35,679 bases of DNA from Streptomyces albus subsp. chlorinus (GTDB lineage: Bacteria; Actinomycetota; Actinomycetes; Streptomycetales; Streptomycetaceae): positions 6,150,804 through 6,186,482 of the forward strand of contig NZ_VJOK01000001.1 of the NCBI RefSeq assembly GCF_013302895.1. Reading direction: 5' to 3'. Below, piece by piece: positions 8,261 to 16,201 of this stretch (the stretch's first letter is position 1; each line of letters begins with the position of its first letter). Position numbers and translations under genes: made by a program. The notes below the pieces were generated by a model that saw only the letters and a list, made by a program, of their open reading frames with translations, had not been told where the DNA came from and made no database searches.

Positions 8261-8397
8261 GTCCGGGACGAAGGCCAGGTCACAGACCCGTGATCGCGGG
8301 GACGGACTGATCCGGTCGCCGGCCTGCGGACGCGGTGCACGCCCGGCCGCGCGGAGGCGCCCCCTTTCCGGCACCACGTGTCAGGCGCGTGCCTCAT

Positions 8398-8420
8398 CCC
8401 CTGGCACGAGGTGCCGGGGG
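8398..8420. terminator. Hairpin downstream of the amino-acid permease
   Basis: Arms CCCCTGGCAC and GTGCCGGGGG pair with one T-G wobble around a three-base loop. It lies about 35 nt beyond the permease stop codon. It is the likely end of that minus-strand transcript before the ccr regulatory region. Confidence 0.55.
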
Positions 8421-8454
8421 TGCGTGTGCGCAGCGGCGTCCCGGGGCGCGCCCC

Positions 8455-9981
8455 TCACGGGACGTGGTGCGGCCTCGGCTCCTCGCCCCGGCGCAGTCGG
8501 CTGCGCCGCCGCCCGTAGACCGCGTACAGCACCCCGCCCAGCGCCATCCAGGCCCCGAACCGCGCCCACGTCTCGGCGGGGAGGTTGAGCATCAGCCACA
8601 GTGAGGCCAGCACCGAGGCGGAGGGCAGCAGGGGGACCAGGGGCGCGCGGAAGGCGCGGGGCAGGTCCGGCCGGTTCCGCCGCAGGAGGACGACGCCCAG
8701 CGCCACCACGACGAACGCGAACAGCGTCCCGATGTTGACCAGTTCCGCCAGCTCGGAGAGGCTGACGAAGCCCGCCACCACGGCCACCACGGCTCCCAGC
8801 AGCACCGTGGAGCGGTAGGGCGTGCCGAAGCGCGGGTGGACGCGGGAGAAGAAGCGCGGCAGCAGCCCGTCCCGGCTCATCGCGAAGAAGACCCGGGACT
8901 GGCCCAGCAGCAGGATCATGCACACGGTCGTCAGCCCGACCGCGGCGCCGAAGCTGATCAGCCCGGCCCAGAACGGCTGGTCGACGGCCTTGAACGCGTC
9001 CGCCAGCGGGGCGTCCACCGTCAGCTTCGTGTACTTGCGCATGCCGGTGACCACGATCGAGACCGCCACGTACAGCACCGTGCAGATCACCAGCGAGCCG
9101 AGGATGCCGCGGGGCATGTCGCGCTGCGGGTTGCGGGTCTCCTCGGCGGCGGTGGCCACCACGTCGAAGCCGATGAAGGCGAAGAAGACCACGGCCGCCG
9201 CGGTGAAGATCCCCATCACGCCGAACGTGGTCGGCTCGTACCCCGAGACCAGCTGGACCAGTGGCGCGGCCCAGCCCGAGCCGGAGTCCTGGGTGCCCTG
9301 TGCGGGCGGGATGAACGGGTCGTAGTTGTCGGCCGTCACGAAGAACGCCCCGGCGACGATGACCAGCAGCACCACCCCCACCTTGATCGCCACCACGGTG
9401 GAGGTGACGCGGGCCGACAGCTTCATGCCCACGACCAGGATCGCCGTCAGCCCCAGCACCAGCAGACAGGCCAGCAGATCGAAGCCGAACCCGGTCTCCT
9501 CGCTGGTGCCCGAGAGCCACTGCGGCAGGTGCCAGCCGATGCTGTCCAGCAGCGAGCGGACATACCCCGACCAGCCGACCGCGACCACCGCGCAGCCCAG
9601 TGCCAGCTCCAGCACCAGGTCCCAGCCGATGATCCAGGCGGGCAGCTCGCCGAGCGAGGCGTACGCGAACGTGTAGGCGGACCCGGCGACCGGGACCGTG
9701 GAGGCGAACTCGGCGTAGCAGAGCGCGGCCAGCGCGCACACCGCCCCGGCCGCCGCGAACGAGATGGCCACCGAGGGCCCCGCCGTCGTCCTGGCGACCT
9801 GGCCGGTCAGCACGAAGATCCCGGTGCCGATGACGACGCCGACCCCGAAGACCGTCAGATCGAGTGCCGACAGAGTCCTCTTGAGCCCCCGCTCCGGGTC
9901 GTCGGTGTCGAGGATGGACTCCTCGACGGACTTGGTCCGCAACCACGGCCTGCGAATCCTGTCTCCTGGCGCCACCGTCAC
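8455..9981 (-). CDS. Amino acid permease (APC superfamily, cationic amino-acid transporter type)
   Basis: A 508-residue integral membrane transporter. I chose the GTG start at 9981 because GGAGG lies seven bases upstream; an upstream ATG (10065) would add a basic, low-complexity extension without a good ribosome-binding site. The cytoplasmic N-terminus has RTKSVEESILDTDDPERGLK, and the first helix carries the APC signature VVIGTGIFVLTG. About twelve to fourteen hydrophobic helices follow, including FFAFIGFDVVATAAEETRNP, which is highly typical of the YfnA/cationic amino-acid transporter group. The substrate is probably a cationic or broad-range amino acid taken up by proton symport; the sequence does not specify which. 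It lies 154 nt downstream of the TetR gene on the same strand. Confidence 0.9.
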   Translation of the reverse strand: MTVAPGDRIRRPWLRTKSVEESILDTDDPERGLKRTLSALDLTVFGVGVVIGTGIFVLTGQVARTTAGPSVAISFAAAGAVCALAALCYAEFASTVPVAGSAYTFAYASLGELPAWIIGWDLVLELALGCAVVAVGWSGYVRSLLDSIGWHLPQWLSGTSEETGFGFDLLACLLVLGLTAILVVGMKLSARVTSTVVAIKVGVVLLVIVAGAFFVTADNYDPFIPPAQGTQDSGSGWAAPLVQLVSGYEPTTFGVMGIFTAAAVVFFAFIGFDVVATAAEETRNPQRDMPRGILGSLVICTVLYVAVSIVVTGMRKYTKLTVDAPLADAFKAVDQPFWAGLISFGAAVGLTTVCMILLLGQSRVFFAMSRDGLLPRFFSRVHPRFGTPYRSTVLLGAVVAVVAGFVSLSELAELVNIGTLFAFVVVALGVVLLRRNRPDLPRAFRAPLVPLLPSASVLASLWLMLNLPAETWARFGAWMALGGVLYAVYGRRRSRLRRGEEPRPHHVP

Positions 9982-10135
9982 TGCCGCACCTCCACGTCGC
10001 CTCAGGCGCCATGGTTTCGGTTCGCGGGGCGGGCGGCGGGGAGCGTGGCGGGGGCCGGGGCGCAATTCACCCGACTCCCTCGTACGGAAGCCGGGCGGTG
10101 CGGCTCCCGGCCCCGGCCCCGGCCGGGTGCGGGCG

Positions 10136-10927
10136 TCAGCCCTGGCCGAGCGCGCGTTCGATCGTGGACATGATCTCGCCGAGCGGGGTGTCGGTACGGG
10201 CGACCGTCACCAGCACCTCGTCCCGGCGCTCCACCGTCGCCGCGGGCCGCTCGGCCGCGGGCCGGTGCGCGCCGAAACCGGTGCCGAACGTGCGGCGCAC
10301 GATGGCGAAGGCGTGGTCCAGCTGCGTCATCACATCGCCGGTGCCGCCCGAGCGCAGCCAGCGCCGCAGCACGTGGTTGTGCGCGGTGACCACCGCCGAG
10401 GCCGCCACCTCGGCCAGCAGCGGCTCGTCGTAGCCGCTGACGCCGTCGCGGTGGGCGTCCTCGTCGAAGTGGCCCAGAAGATAGCGGGTGAACAGCCGCT
10501 CGTAGCGGGCCACCGAGGCGATCTCCCGCTCCCGCAGCGCGGGCACCTCACGCGTGAGCTTGTACCGCGCCACGCTGCCCTTGGGCGAGGCGGCGTACAT
10601 CTTCATGACTTCCTTGATGCCGCGGCACACGGTGTCCAGCGGGTGCTCGTGGGGCGGCGCAGCCTCCAGCACCGCCTGGGCGCGCACGAGGGTGTCGTCG
10701 TGGTCCGGGAAGATCGCCTCTTCCTTGGAGCGGAAGTGCCGGAAGAAGGTCCGGCGCGCGACGCCCGCCGTCGCGGCGATCTCGTCCACCGTGGTCGCCT
10801 CGTAACCCTTCGTGGCGAAGAGCTCCATCGCCGCCGCGGCCAACTCCCGGCGCACCTTGAGACGCTGGGATGCGGCGCCGTTCGCGCGCGTGCTGGTCGT
10901 ACGGGAGTTCTTCACGGGCTCTGGCAT
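10136..10927 (-). CDS. TetR-family transcriptional regulator
   Basis: A 263-residue DNA-binding regulator. The N-terminal helix-turn-helix (about residues 20-70) reads ELFATKGYEATTVDEIAA then AGVARRTFFRHFRSKEEAI, a textbook TetR domain. The C-terminal ligand domain is divergent. The ATG at 10927 was chosen; there is no clear Shine-Dalgarno, but TAACGT (10935-10940) lies seven bases upstream as a possible -10, so the mRNA may be leaderless. It sits between the 3-hydroxybutyryl-CoA dehydrogenase and the permease and near the ccr operon. A TetR-type protein (CcrR) activates ccr in Methylobacterium, so a role for this regulator in ethylmalonyl-CoA or butyryl-CoA metabolism is plausible but only inferred from position. 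Confidence 0.88.
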   Translation of the reverse strand: MPEPVKNSRTTSTRANGAASQRLKVRRELAAAAMELFATKGYEATTVDEIAATAGVARRTFFRHFRSKEEAIFPDHDDTLVRAQAVLEAAPPHEHPLDTVCRGIKEVMKMYAASPKGSVARYKLTREVPALREREIASVARYERLFTRYLLGHFDEDAHRDGVSGYDEPLLAEVAASAVVTAHNHVLRRWLRSGGTGDVMTQLDHAFAIVRRTFGTGFGAHRPAAERPAATVERRDEVLVTVARTDTPLGEIMSTIERALGQG

Positions 10928-10961
10928 GTGGTGAACGTTACACGCCGTGACGGATTCGGGG

Positions 10962-10976
10962 GACGGGCCGCCCGTC
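10962..10976. repeat. Short hairpin between the dehydrogenase and TetR genes
   Basis: GACGGGC and GCCCGTC are perfect complements around one base, in the 83-nt gap between two minus-strand genes. It could be a weak terminator or attenuator limiting read-through into the TetR gene. Confidence 0.3.
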
Positions 10977-11010
10977 GCCGGACCGAGCAGCCCGCCCCAG
11001 CCGGCGCCGG

Positions 11011-12795
11011 TCACCGGCGGGCGTACTCACGGAAGCCGCGCCCCGTCTTCCTGCCGAGGCATCCCGCCGAGACCAGGTGCTCCAGCAGGGGAGCCGGAGC
11101 CAGGGACGGGTCGCGGAACTCCTCGTGCAGCACCCGCTCGATGGCGAGCGAGACGTCCAGCCCGACCACGTCCAACAGCTCGAAGGGGCCCATCGGGTAG
11201 CCGCCGCCCAGCTTCATCGCGGTGTCGATGTCGTCCGGCGAGGCGTAGTGCTCCTGCACCATCTTGACCGCGTTGTTCAGATAGGGGAACAGCAGCGCGT
11301 TGACGATGAAGCCCGCGCGGTCGCCGCAGTCCACCGGGTGCTTGCGCAGCTTCGCGCACACCTCGTGGACGGTTGCCCGGGTGTCCTCGGCGGTCAGCAC
11401 CGTGGTGACGACCTCGACCAGCCTCATGGCCGGCGCCGGGTTGAAGAAGTGCATCCCGATGACGTCCTGGGGCCGGGAGGTGGCGCGGGCGCAGGCGACC
11501 ACGGGCAGCGAGGAGGTGGTGGTGGCCAGCACGGCGCCCGGCTTGCACACCGCGTCCAGCCGGGCGAACAACTCCCGTTTGACGCCGAGGTCCTCGGCCA
11601 CCGCCTCGACCACCAGGTCGGCTCCGGCGAGCGCCTCCGGCGAGCCCGCCGGGGTGAGCGACGCCATGACGGCGTCCCGGTCCCCGGGCGTCATCCGCCC
11701 CTTGCGCACCGAGCGGTCCAGCGACGCGCCGACCCGCTCGACGGCGGCCTTGGCCTTGCCGTCGCTGCGCGCCACCAGCACCGTGGGACAGCCGGCCTTG
11801 GCGAAGACCTCGGCGATCCCGGTCGCCATCGTCCCCGATCCGACGACCCCCACCGAGGCGACGGGCCGCGCCCCGGCGCCGGACGCGGCCGGGTCGGGGG
11901 TCAGCGCGTCGGGCACCACCTCGGCGCTGCCGGGCGCCGCGTAGGTGTAGAAGCCACGGCCCGCCTTGCGGCCGGTCAGCCCGGCCTCGGACAACTGGCG
12001 CAGCACGGGCGCCGGGGCGTGCAGCCGCTCGCGGGACTGCGCGTACATCGCCTCCAGGACGGTGCGTGCCGTGTCGATCCCGATCAGATCGAGGAGGGCG
12101 AGCGGGCCCATCGGCAGACCGCAGCCCAGTTTCATGGCGGAGTCGATGTCCTCGCGACTGGCGTAGCGCGACTCGTACATCGCGGCGGCCTGGTTCAGAT
12201 AGCCGAACAGCAGCCCGTCGGCGACGAATCCGGGACGGTCGCCGACCGCGATCGGGTCCTTGCCCAGCTCCCTGGCCAGCGCGGTGACGGCGGCCACCGC
12301 CCGCGGTGAGGTGAGCACCGAGGAGACGATCTCGACCAGCCTCATGGCCGGTGCCGGGTTGAAGAAGTGCAGCCCCAGCACGCGTTCGGGCCGGTCGGAG
12401 TCGGCGGCCAGCCGGGTCACCGACAGCGCGTTGGTGCCGGTGGCCAGGATCGTGTCCGGGCGCACGACGGTGTCCAGTTCGGCGAACACCTGGCACTTGG
12501 TGTCGTAGTCCTCGGGCACCACCTCGATGACCAGGTCGGCGTCGGCGGCGGCCGTCAGCCCGGTGGAGACGCGGAACCGCGCCAGCACGTCCTGGCGTTC
12601 GTTCCGCGTCATCCGTTCGCGCTCCACCGAGCGCGCCGTGGACGACTCCAGCGCGGCAACCGCCCGCCGCGCGGCTGCTTCGTTCGTGTCAATGCCGATG
12701 ACCTCACGCCCGGCGCGGGCGAGAATATCGGCGATGCCGGTACCCATCGTGCCGAGGCCGACGACGGCGATCGTGCGCAGGGGAGGACGGTCCAT
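11011..12795 (-). CDS. 3-hydroxybutyryl-CoA dehydrogenase, tandem-duplicated two-domain form
   Basis: A 594-residue protein made of two complete 3-hydroxyacyl-CoA dehydrogenase units. Copy 1 spans about residues 8-286, with Rossmann motif VVGLGTMGTG and HFFNPAPAMRLVE. Copy 2 spans about residues 313-592, with VVGSGTMATG and the same HFFNPAPAMRLVE. In copy 2 the catalytic set known from mammalian SCHAD is intact (Ser428, His449, Glu461, Asn499). In copy 1 the His143/Glu155 pair is kept but Ser is replaced by Asn122 and Asn by Asp193. The role is NAD(P)-linked interconversion of acetoacetyl-CoA and 3-hydroxybutyryl-CoA, upstream of crotonyl-CoA for Ccr. The start follows GGAG with seven-base spacing. 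Normal single-domain enzymes are about 285 residues. Confidence 0.9.
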   Translation of the reverse strand: MDRPPLRTIAVVGLGTMGTGIADILARAGREVIGIDTNEAAARRAVAALESSTARSVERERMTRNERQDVLARFRVSTGLTAAADADLVIEVVPEDYDTKCQVFAELDTVVRPDTILATGTNALSVTRLAADSDRPERVLGLHFFNPAPAMRLVEIVSSVLTSPRAVAAVTALARELGKDPIAVGDRPGFVADGLLFGYLNQAAAMYESRYASREDIDSAMKLGCGLPMGPLALLDLIGIDTARTVLEAMYAQSRERLHAPAPVLRQLSEAGLTGRKAGRGFYTYAAPGSAEVVPDALTPDPAASGAGARPVASVGVVGSGTMATGIAEVFAKAGCPTVLVARSDGKAKAAVERVGASLDRSVRKGRMTPGDRDAVMASLTPAGSPEALAGADLVVEAVAEDLGVKRELFARLDAVCKPGAVLATTTSSLPVVACARATSRPQDVIGMHFFNPAPAMRLVEVVTTVLTAEDTRATVHEVCAKLRKHPVDCGDRAGFIVNALLFPYLNNAVKMVQEHYASPDDIDTAMKLGGGYPMGPFELLDVVGLDVSLAIERVLHEEFRDPSLAPAPLLEHLVSAGCLGRKTGRGFREYARR

Positions 12796-13155
12796 CAGGG
12801 GACTCCAGAGGGTGTGACACGGGCCCTGGAAGAGGGGCGCGGTTGATGAGGGTGAGGGTTTCGTGTACTACCGGGCGCGCGGGCGTGCACACGCGCGGGG
12901 CAGGGGAGTTACCGGTCACGCCCCGCCGCACGGCCCTGTCCCGGGGCCCTACCGCGGGGCGGCCCGTGCGGACCGCACGGGCTCGGGCGCGCGCCGGGCC
13001 CGCTGCCGAACCGACGTCACTCTCGGCGGCCGCGTCACCAAACCGCCTGAGCGGGGGTACCGCTCTGATGAGCACCGTAACTCGTGGGTAACCAGAAAGC
13101 CAGGGGTAGGAACACTTCCACCGCTGTGGGACTCAGCACGTGAGGGGGAGCCGGA
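12796..13155. other. Divergent intergenic region with a 21-bp palindrome
   Basis: This is 360 bases without a supported gene between the divergent dehydrogenase and HEAT-repeat genes. It must hold both promoters. It contains the perfect palindrome at 12962-12982 and a TAGGAA box at 13107-13112 that could be a -10 for the HEAT gene. No clear -35 is visible. Confidence 0.5.
12962..12982. repeat. Perfect 21-bp palindrome
   Basis: GCCCGTGCGG and CCGCACGGGC flank a single A. It lies 167 bases upstream of the dehydrogenase start and 173 bases upstream of the HEAT gene, in the middle of a divergent promoter region. This suggests an operator or a barrier hairpin rather than a gene-end terminator. 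Confidence 0.5.
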
Positions 13156-13740
13156 GTGGGCGACGCGTTCCGAGCGCTGATCGACCGAGTGCGGCCCGAG
13201 GCCGAACCCGTCGAGTACGCACGTCTGGTGACGCTGGCCAGGCAGCGCGGCACGGAGGCGCGCGACCAGCTCGCCGCCGTGCTGGTGGAGAGCGAACGGC
13301 CGCTGTGGGCACGGGAGATCGCCGCCTTCGCGCTGGGCACGGCCGGCGACAAGAGGGCCTTCGAGACCCTCGTCTTCATGCTCAACTACCGCGATCCGGT
13401 GCGCTGCGCCAGCGCCGCGCACGCCCTGGAACGGCTGCGCGACCCCCGTACGGCCAAGGCCGCGGCGGCCCTGGCCACCAACGAGCTGCGCACCGCCTAC
13501 GCCCTCTACCCGGTGCGCCTGCTCACGGCGCTCCGCGCACCGGAGTCGGTGCCCACCCTCATCAAGGTCCTCCAGCGGCTGCTGATCGGGCCGCTGCACT
13601 ACTGGCCGATCGCGGAGGCGTGTGTGGTGGGGCTCGGCGCGCTCGGGGACAAGCGGGCCATTCCGGTGCTGGACGCCGCCGCCGAGCACCACCGGCTGTG
13701 CCCCTCGGCCAAGGCGGCCCTGGCGCGCATCCCCTCCTAG
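13156..13740 (+). CDS. HEAT-repeat domain protein
   Basis: A 194-residue, probably cytoplasmic alpha-helical protein. It shows several HEAT-like helix pairs, for example IAAFALGTAGDKRAFETLV, CASAAHALERLRDPRTAKA and ACVVGLGALGDKRAIPVLDA. Such repeats act as scaffolds or bind partner proteins; no catalytic motif is visible. The GTG start is supported by AGGGGGAG five bases upstream. It is transcribed divergently from the dehydrogenase gene and followed after 130 nt by a PPOX-fold gene on the same strand. The partner and function are unknown. Confidence 0.85.
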   Translation: MGDAFRALIDRVRPEAEPVEYARLVTLARQRGTEARDQLAAVLVESERPLWAREIAAFALGTAGDKRAFETLVFMLNYRDPVRCASAAHALERLRDPRTAKAAAALATNELRTAYALYPVRLLTALRAPESVPTLIKVLQRLLIGPLHYWPIAEACVVGLGALGDKRAIPVLDAAAEHHRLCPSAKAALARIPS

Positions 13741-13870
13741 AGCCGCCCGCACCTGCCCGCACCCCCTGGGCCGGAAGCGCACGGATACCGCACCGAGCAC
13801 CGTCGTGCGTTCTCTGCCCGCCGCGTCATACCCGACAGAAGGTGTCCGGTTACCGCGTCAGAGTGGCGGC

Positions 13871-14449
13871 ATGACGACGCGAGAACAGCGCGCACAGCGC
13901 GTCCGGCGCGAACGGCGTGGGCACGGCACGGGGTGCGGAGTGAGCTGGGCGGAGTTCCGCGAGGCGGCGCCCGGGTTCGCCGAGGCGGTCGAGCAGCGCT
14001 TCGGGAAGTACCCGCACCACGTCCTGGCCACCCTGCGCAAGGACGGGTCGCCGCGGCTGACGGGGCTGGAGGCGGACTTCCGGGTGGGGGAGCTGTGGCT
14101 GGGCATGATGTGGGGCTCCCTCAAGGCGCGGGACCTGCGGCGTGACAACCGGTTCGCCCTGCACGCCAACCCCGGCTCGGACAACGGGATGGACGACGGG
14201 GACGTCCGCGTCTCGGGGCGCGCGGTGGAGGTCACCGCCCCGGACGTGCTCGCACGCTGGGCGGCGGGCGCCCCGGACGGCGGCACCCCCGAGAAGTTCC
14301 ACCTCTTCCGGGCGGAGGTGGAGGAGGTGGTGTGGGTCGGCGTCGAGCGGGAGGAGATCGTCTTGCGCATATGGCGGCCGGGACACCCCCTGCGGGTCAT
14401 CCGGCGCGGCGACGGCGACGCGCCACCGGATGAGGAGTCGGCTCACTGA
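13871..14449 (+). CDS. Pyridoxamine 5'-phosphate oxidase-fold (PPOX/FMN-binding) protein
   Basis: A 192-residue split-barrel flavin/F420-binding-like protein. The diagnostic segment is FGKYPHHVLATLRKDGSPRLTGLE, split here as FGKYPHHVLATLRKDG then SPRLTGLEADF. It is followed by LWLGMMWGSLKARDLRRDNR and the strand pattern VRVSGRAVEV, which match the pyridoxamine oxidase-related superfamily. The reaction is unknown; relatives reduce or oxidise small molecules with FMN or F420. The ATG at 13871 begins the conserved part. The reading frame is open upstream to 13622 but that portion overlaps the HEAT gene and reads as noise. No strong Shine-Dalgarno is present. It is convergent with hpnR. Confidence 0.83.
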   Translation: MTTREQRAQRVRRERRGHGTGCGVSWAEFREAAPGFAEAVEQRFGKYPHHVLATLRKDGSPRLTGLEADFRVGELWLGMMWGSLKARDLRRDNRFALHANPGSDNGMDDGDVRVSGRAVEVTAPDVLARWAAGAPDGGTPEKFHLFRAEVEEVVWVGVEREEIVLRIWRPGHPLRVIRRGDGDAPPDEESAH

Positions 14450-14495
14450 CCGCCGCCAGGACCGCCGCCAGGACCGGCGGCGGGACCGGCGGCGG
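14450..14495. terminator. Bidirectional hairpin between the PPOX gene and hpnR
   Basis: Two nested stem pairs: outer CCGCCGCC (14450-14457) with GGCGGCGG (14488-14495), and inner CCGCCGCC (14462-14469) with GGCGGCGG (14476-14483). They are separated by a four-base internal mismatch, with a six-base loop. It begins at the PPOX stop codon and ends eight bases before the hpnR stop, ideal for ending both convergent transcripts. Confidence 0.75.
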
Positions 14496-14503
14496 GTGCC
14501 GCG

Positions 14504-16009
14504 CTACTGCGCGGCCGGCCCGGTCTGGCTACGGGTGCCGGCCCGCCCGATCGTGTGCACGAACAGCTCCTTGCGGCCGGGAGCCGCCGTGCGCCGCTCG
14601 GGCAGCGGCAGCTCGTAGGCGACCGGGCGCGCGTGGTCGGCGAACTGGCGGTCGGCGTTGTAGACCCGGGAGAACTTCCACAGCATGCGGGCGAAGTTCG
14701 TCTGGCCGCGCGCAAGGTTGCGGCCGAGGATGTTCAGGCCGCCGATGGCGGTGCGCAGTCCCAGGTGCTTGCGGTGGATGACCGCCTGGGTGCGCACCAG
14801 CTCGCGGTAGAACTCCTTCAGCGGCAGGCGGGTGGGCACCACGGCGTGCTGGATGTCGAAGAGCCGGTAGTCCCGGGTGGTCAGCTGGCGTGCCTCGGTG
14901 TGCCAGACCTCGGTGCCCGGGTACGGCGTCATGACCGTCAGATGGACGATCTCCGGCACCGCGAGGGCGAACTCGCGCACCAGCCGGAACTGCTCCTCGT
15001 CCCAGCCCGGGTCCACGATGAGGTTGATCGCCACGCTGATGCCCAGCCGCCGCGCCGTCTCCAGCGCGCGGAAGTTCTCGTCCGGGCTGATGCGCTTGCG
15101 GAACTGGTCCAGCCCCTGGGCGTCCAGGGCCTCCATGCCGAGGAACATGTAGCGCAGGCCCAGCCGGGTCCACCGCTCGAAGACGTCCTCGTTGCGCAGC
15201 AGCACATCCGCGCGGGTCTCCAGGTAGTACTGCTTGCGGATGCCGCGGCGCTCGATCTCGGCCGCGATGCCGTGTCCGTGGTCGGGCTTGATGAAGGCCA
15301 CGTCGTCGACGATGAACACGTTGGGCTCGCGGATGGAGGCCATCTCCTCGGCCGCGGCCTCGGGCGCGGCCCGCCGGTAGCTGCGGCCGTAGAAGGTCCA
15401 CGCGGAGCAGAAGGAGCAGTCCCAGGGGCAGCCGCGGGTGAACTCGATGGAGGCGCAGGGGTCCAGCTCGCCGATGAAGTAGCGGTTGCGGTGGCGCATC
15501 AGATCGCGGGCGGGGCGCGGGGTGTCGATGCTCTCCAGCATCTTGGGCGCGGGCCCGCGCCCCTGCGCCGTCACCACTCCCGGCACCGTGTGCGCCGCGT
15601 CGTCCGGCACCGCCTCCAGCAGCGGCACGACCACGGTCTCGCCCTCTCCCCGGGCGACCGCGTCCACCGCGCCCTGCCCCTGTTCGAGGACGTGTTCGCC
15701 GATGAAGGAGACGCTGTGGCCGCCGAAGAAGACGAAGCACCCCGGGGCCGCCGCCTTCGCGCTGTGCGCGATGTCGAGGGCCTCGGGGATGTTCGCCAGG
15801 TAGTTGAGGGAGATGCCCAGCGCCTCGGGCTGGAAGGACCGCAGCTCGCGCTCCAGCAGCTTGCGCGTGAGGACCTGCAGGTCGACCACGCGCACCTGGT
15901 GACCGGCGTTCCGGGCGGCGGCCGCGACGCGTTCCAGCCCGAGGGGCTCCAGGCGCAGGAAGATCTCCGAGTACATCAGTGCGCTCGGGTGGACCAGCAT
16001 CAGGCGCAT
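14504..16009 (-). CDS. hpnR: Hopanoid C-3 methylase HpnR (B12-binding radical SAM)
   Basis: A 501-residue class B radical SAM methyltransferase that adds a methyl group at C-3 of hopanoids. The N-terminal cobalamin-binding domain (about 1-130) begins MRLMLVHPSALMYSEI. The radical SAM core has C-x3-C-x2-C at residues 194/198/201 within FTRGCPWDCSFCSAWTFYG. The C-terminal part includes TPYPGTEVWHTEARQLTTRD and FDIQHAVVPTRLPL. This arrangement and wording strongly resemble HpnR as I remember it. The ATG at 16009 has GGAG seven bases upstream; an upstream in-frame ATG (16114) is less likely. A GATAAT box on the minus strand (16095-16100) may be its -10. No hopanoid biosynthesis gene is in the window, so it is an orphan. 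An alternative is a methylase for another terpenoid. Confidence 0.86.
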   Translation of the reverse strand: MRLMLVHPSALMYSEIFLRLEPLGLERVAAAARNAGHQVRVVDLQVLTRKLLERELRSFQPEALGISLNYLANIPEALDIAHSAKAAAPGCFVFFGGHSVSFIGEHVLEQGQGAVDAVARGEGETVVVPLLEAVPDDAAHTVPGVVTAQGRGPAPKMLESIDTPRPARDLMRHRNRYFIGELDPCASIEFTRGCPWDCSFCSAWTFYGRSYRRAAPEAAAEEMASIREPNVFIVDDVAFIKPDHGHGIAAEIERRGIRKQYYLETRADVLLRNEDVFERWTRLGLRYMFLGMEALDAQGLDQFRKRISPDENFRALETARRLGISVAINLIVDPGWDEEQFRLVREFALAVPEIVHLTVMTPYPGTEVWHTEARQLTTRDYRLFDIQHAVVPTRLPLKEFYRELVRTQAVIHRKHLGLRTAIGGLNILGRNLARGQTNFARMLWKFSRVYNADRQFADHARPVAYELPLPERRTAAPGRKELFVHTIGRAGTRSQTGPAAQ

Positions 16010-16201
16010 ACGGGCGCTCCAGATCTCCAGGGCAGGGCGGACAGCGGCGGGCGGCGTGCGGTCGTGGCCGGGGGAAAATGCCCCTTCGACGCACATTATC
16101 CGCTTACTTCGCATGCGTCCTGGGACACGCCGTTGTACCTGTCATGCCCGTGAGGTCCGGAGCGTCCGACCGGGAAGAGGCGTCGGCGCCGGTGGCAGGC
16201 G

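Larger units (their letters stand above)
7988..8397. promoter_or_regulatory. Upstream region of the ccr operon
   Basis: This stretch has no convincing gene; a 72-codon minus-strand frame at 7984-8202 lacks recognisable features. It contains the candidate ccr promoter (8169-8197) and, further upstream, a locally less GC-rich block (8211-8262) with dyads and direct repeats. The block includes GTGA-N4-TCAC (8211-8222), two copies of GTGACT (8226 and 8233), and the perfect 10-bp palindrome TGATCGATCA (8251-8260). This layout suggests regulator binding upstream of the -35 box. The regulator is not identified by sequence. Confidence 0.55.

Noticed and set aside
14450..14495. CCGCCGCC repeats as a CRISPR-like or satellite array
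   Set aside because: The repeats pair as nested stems exactly between two convergent stop codons, so a terminator explains them.
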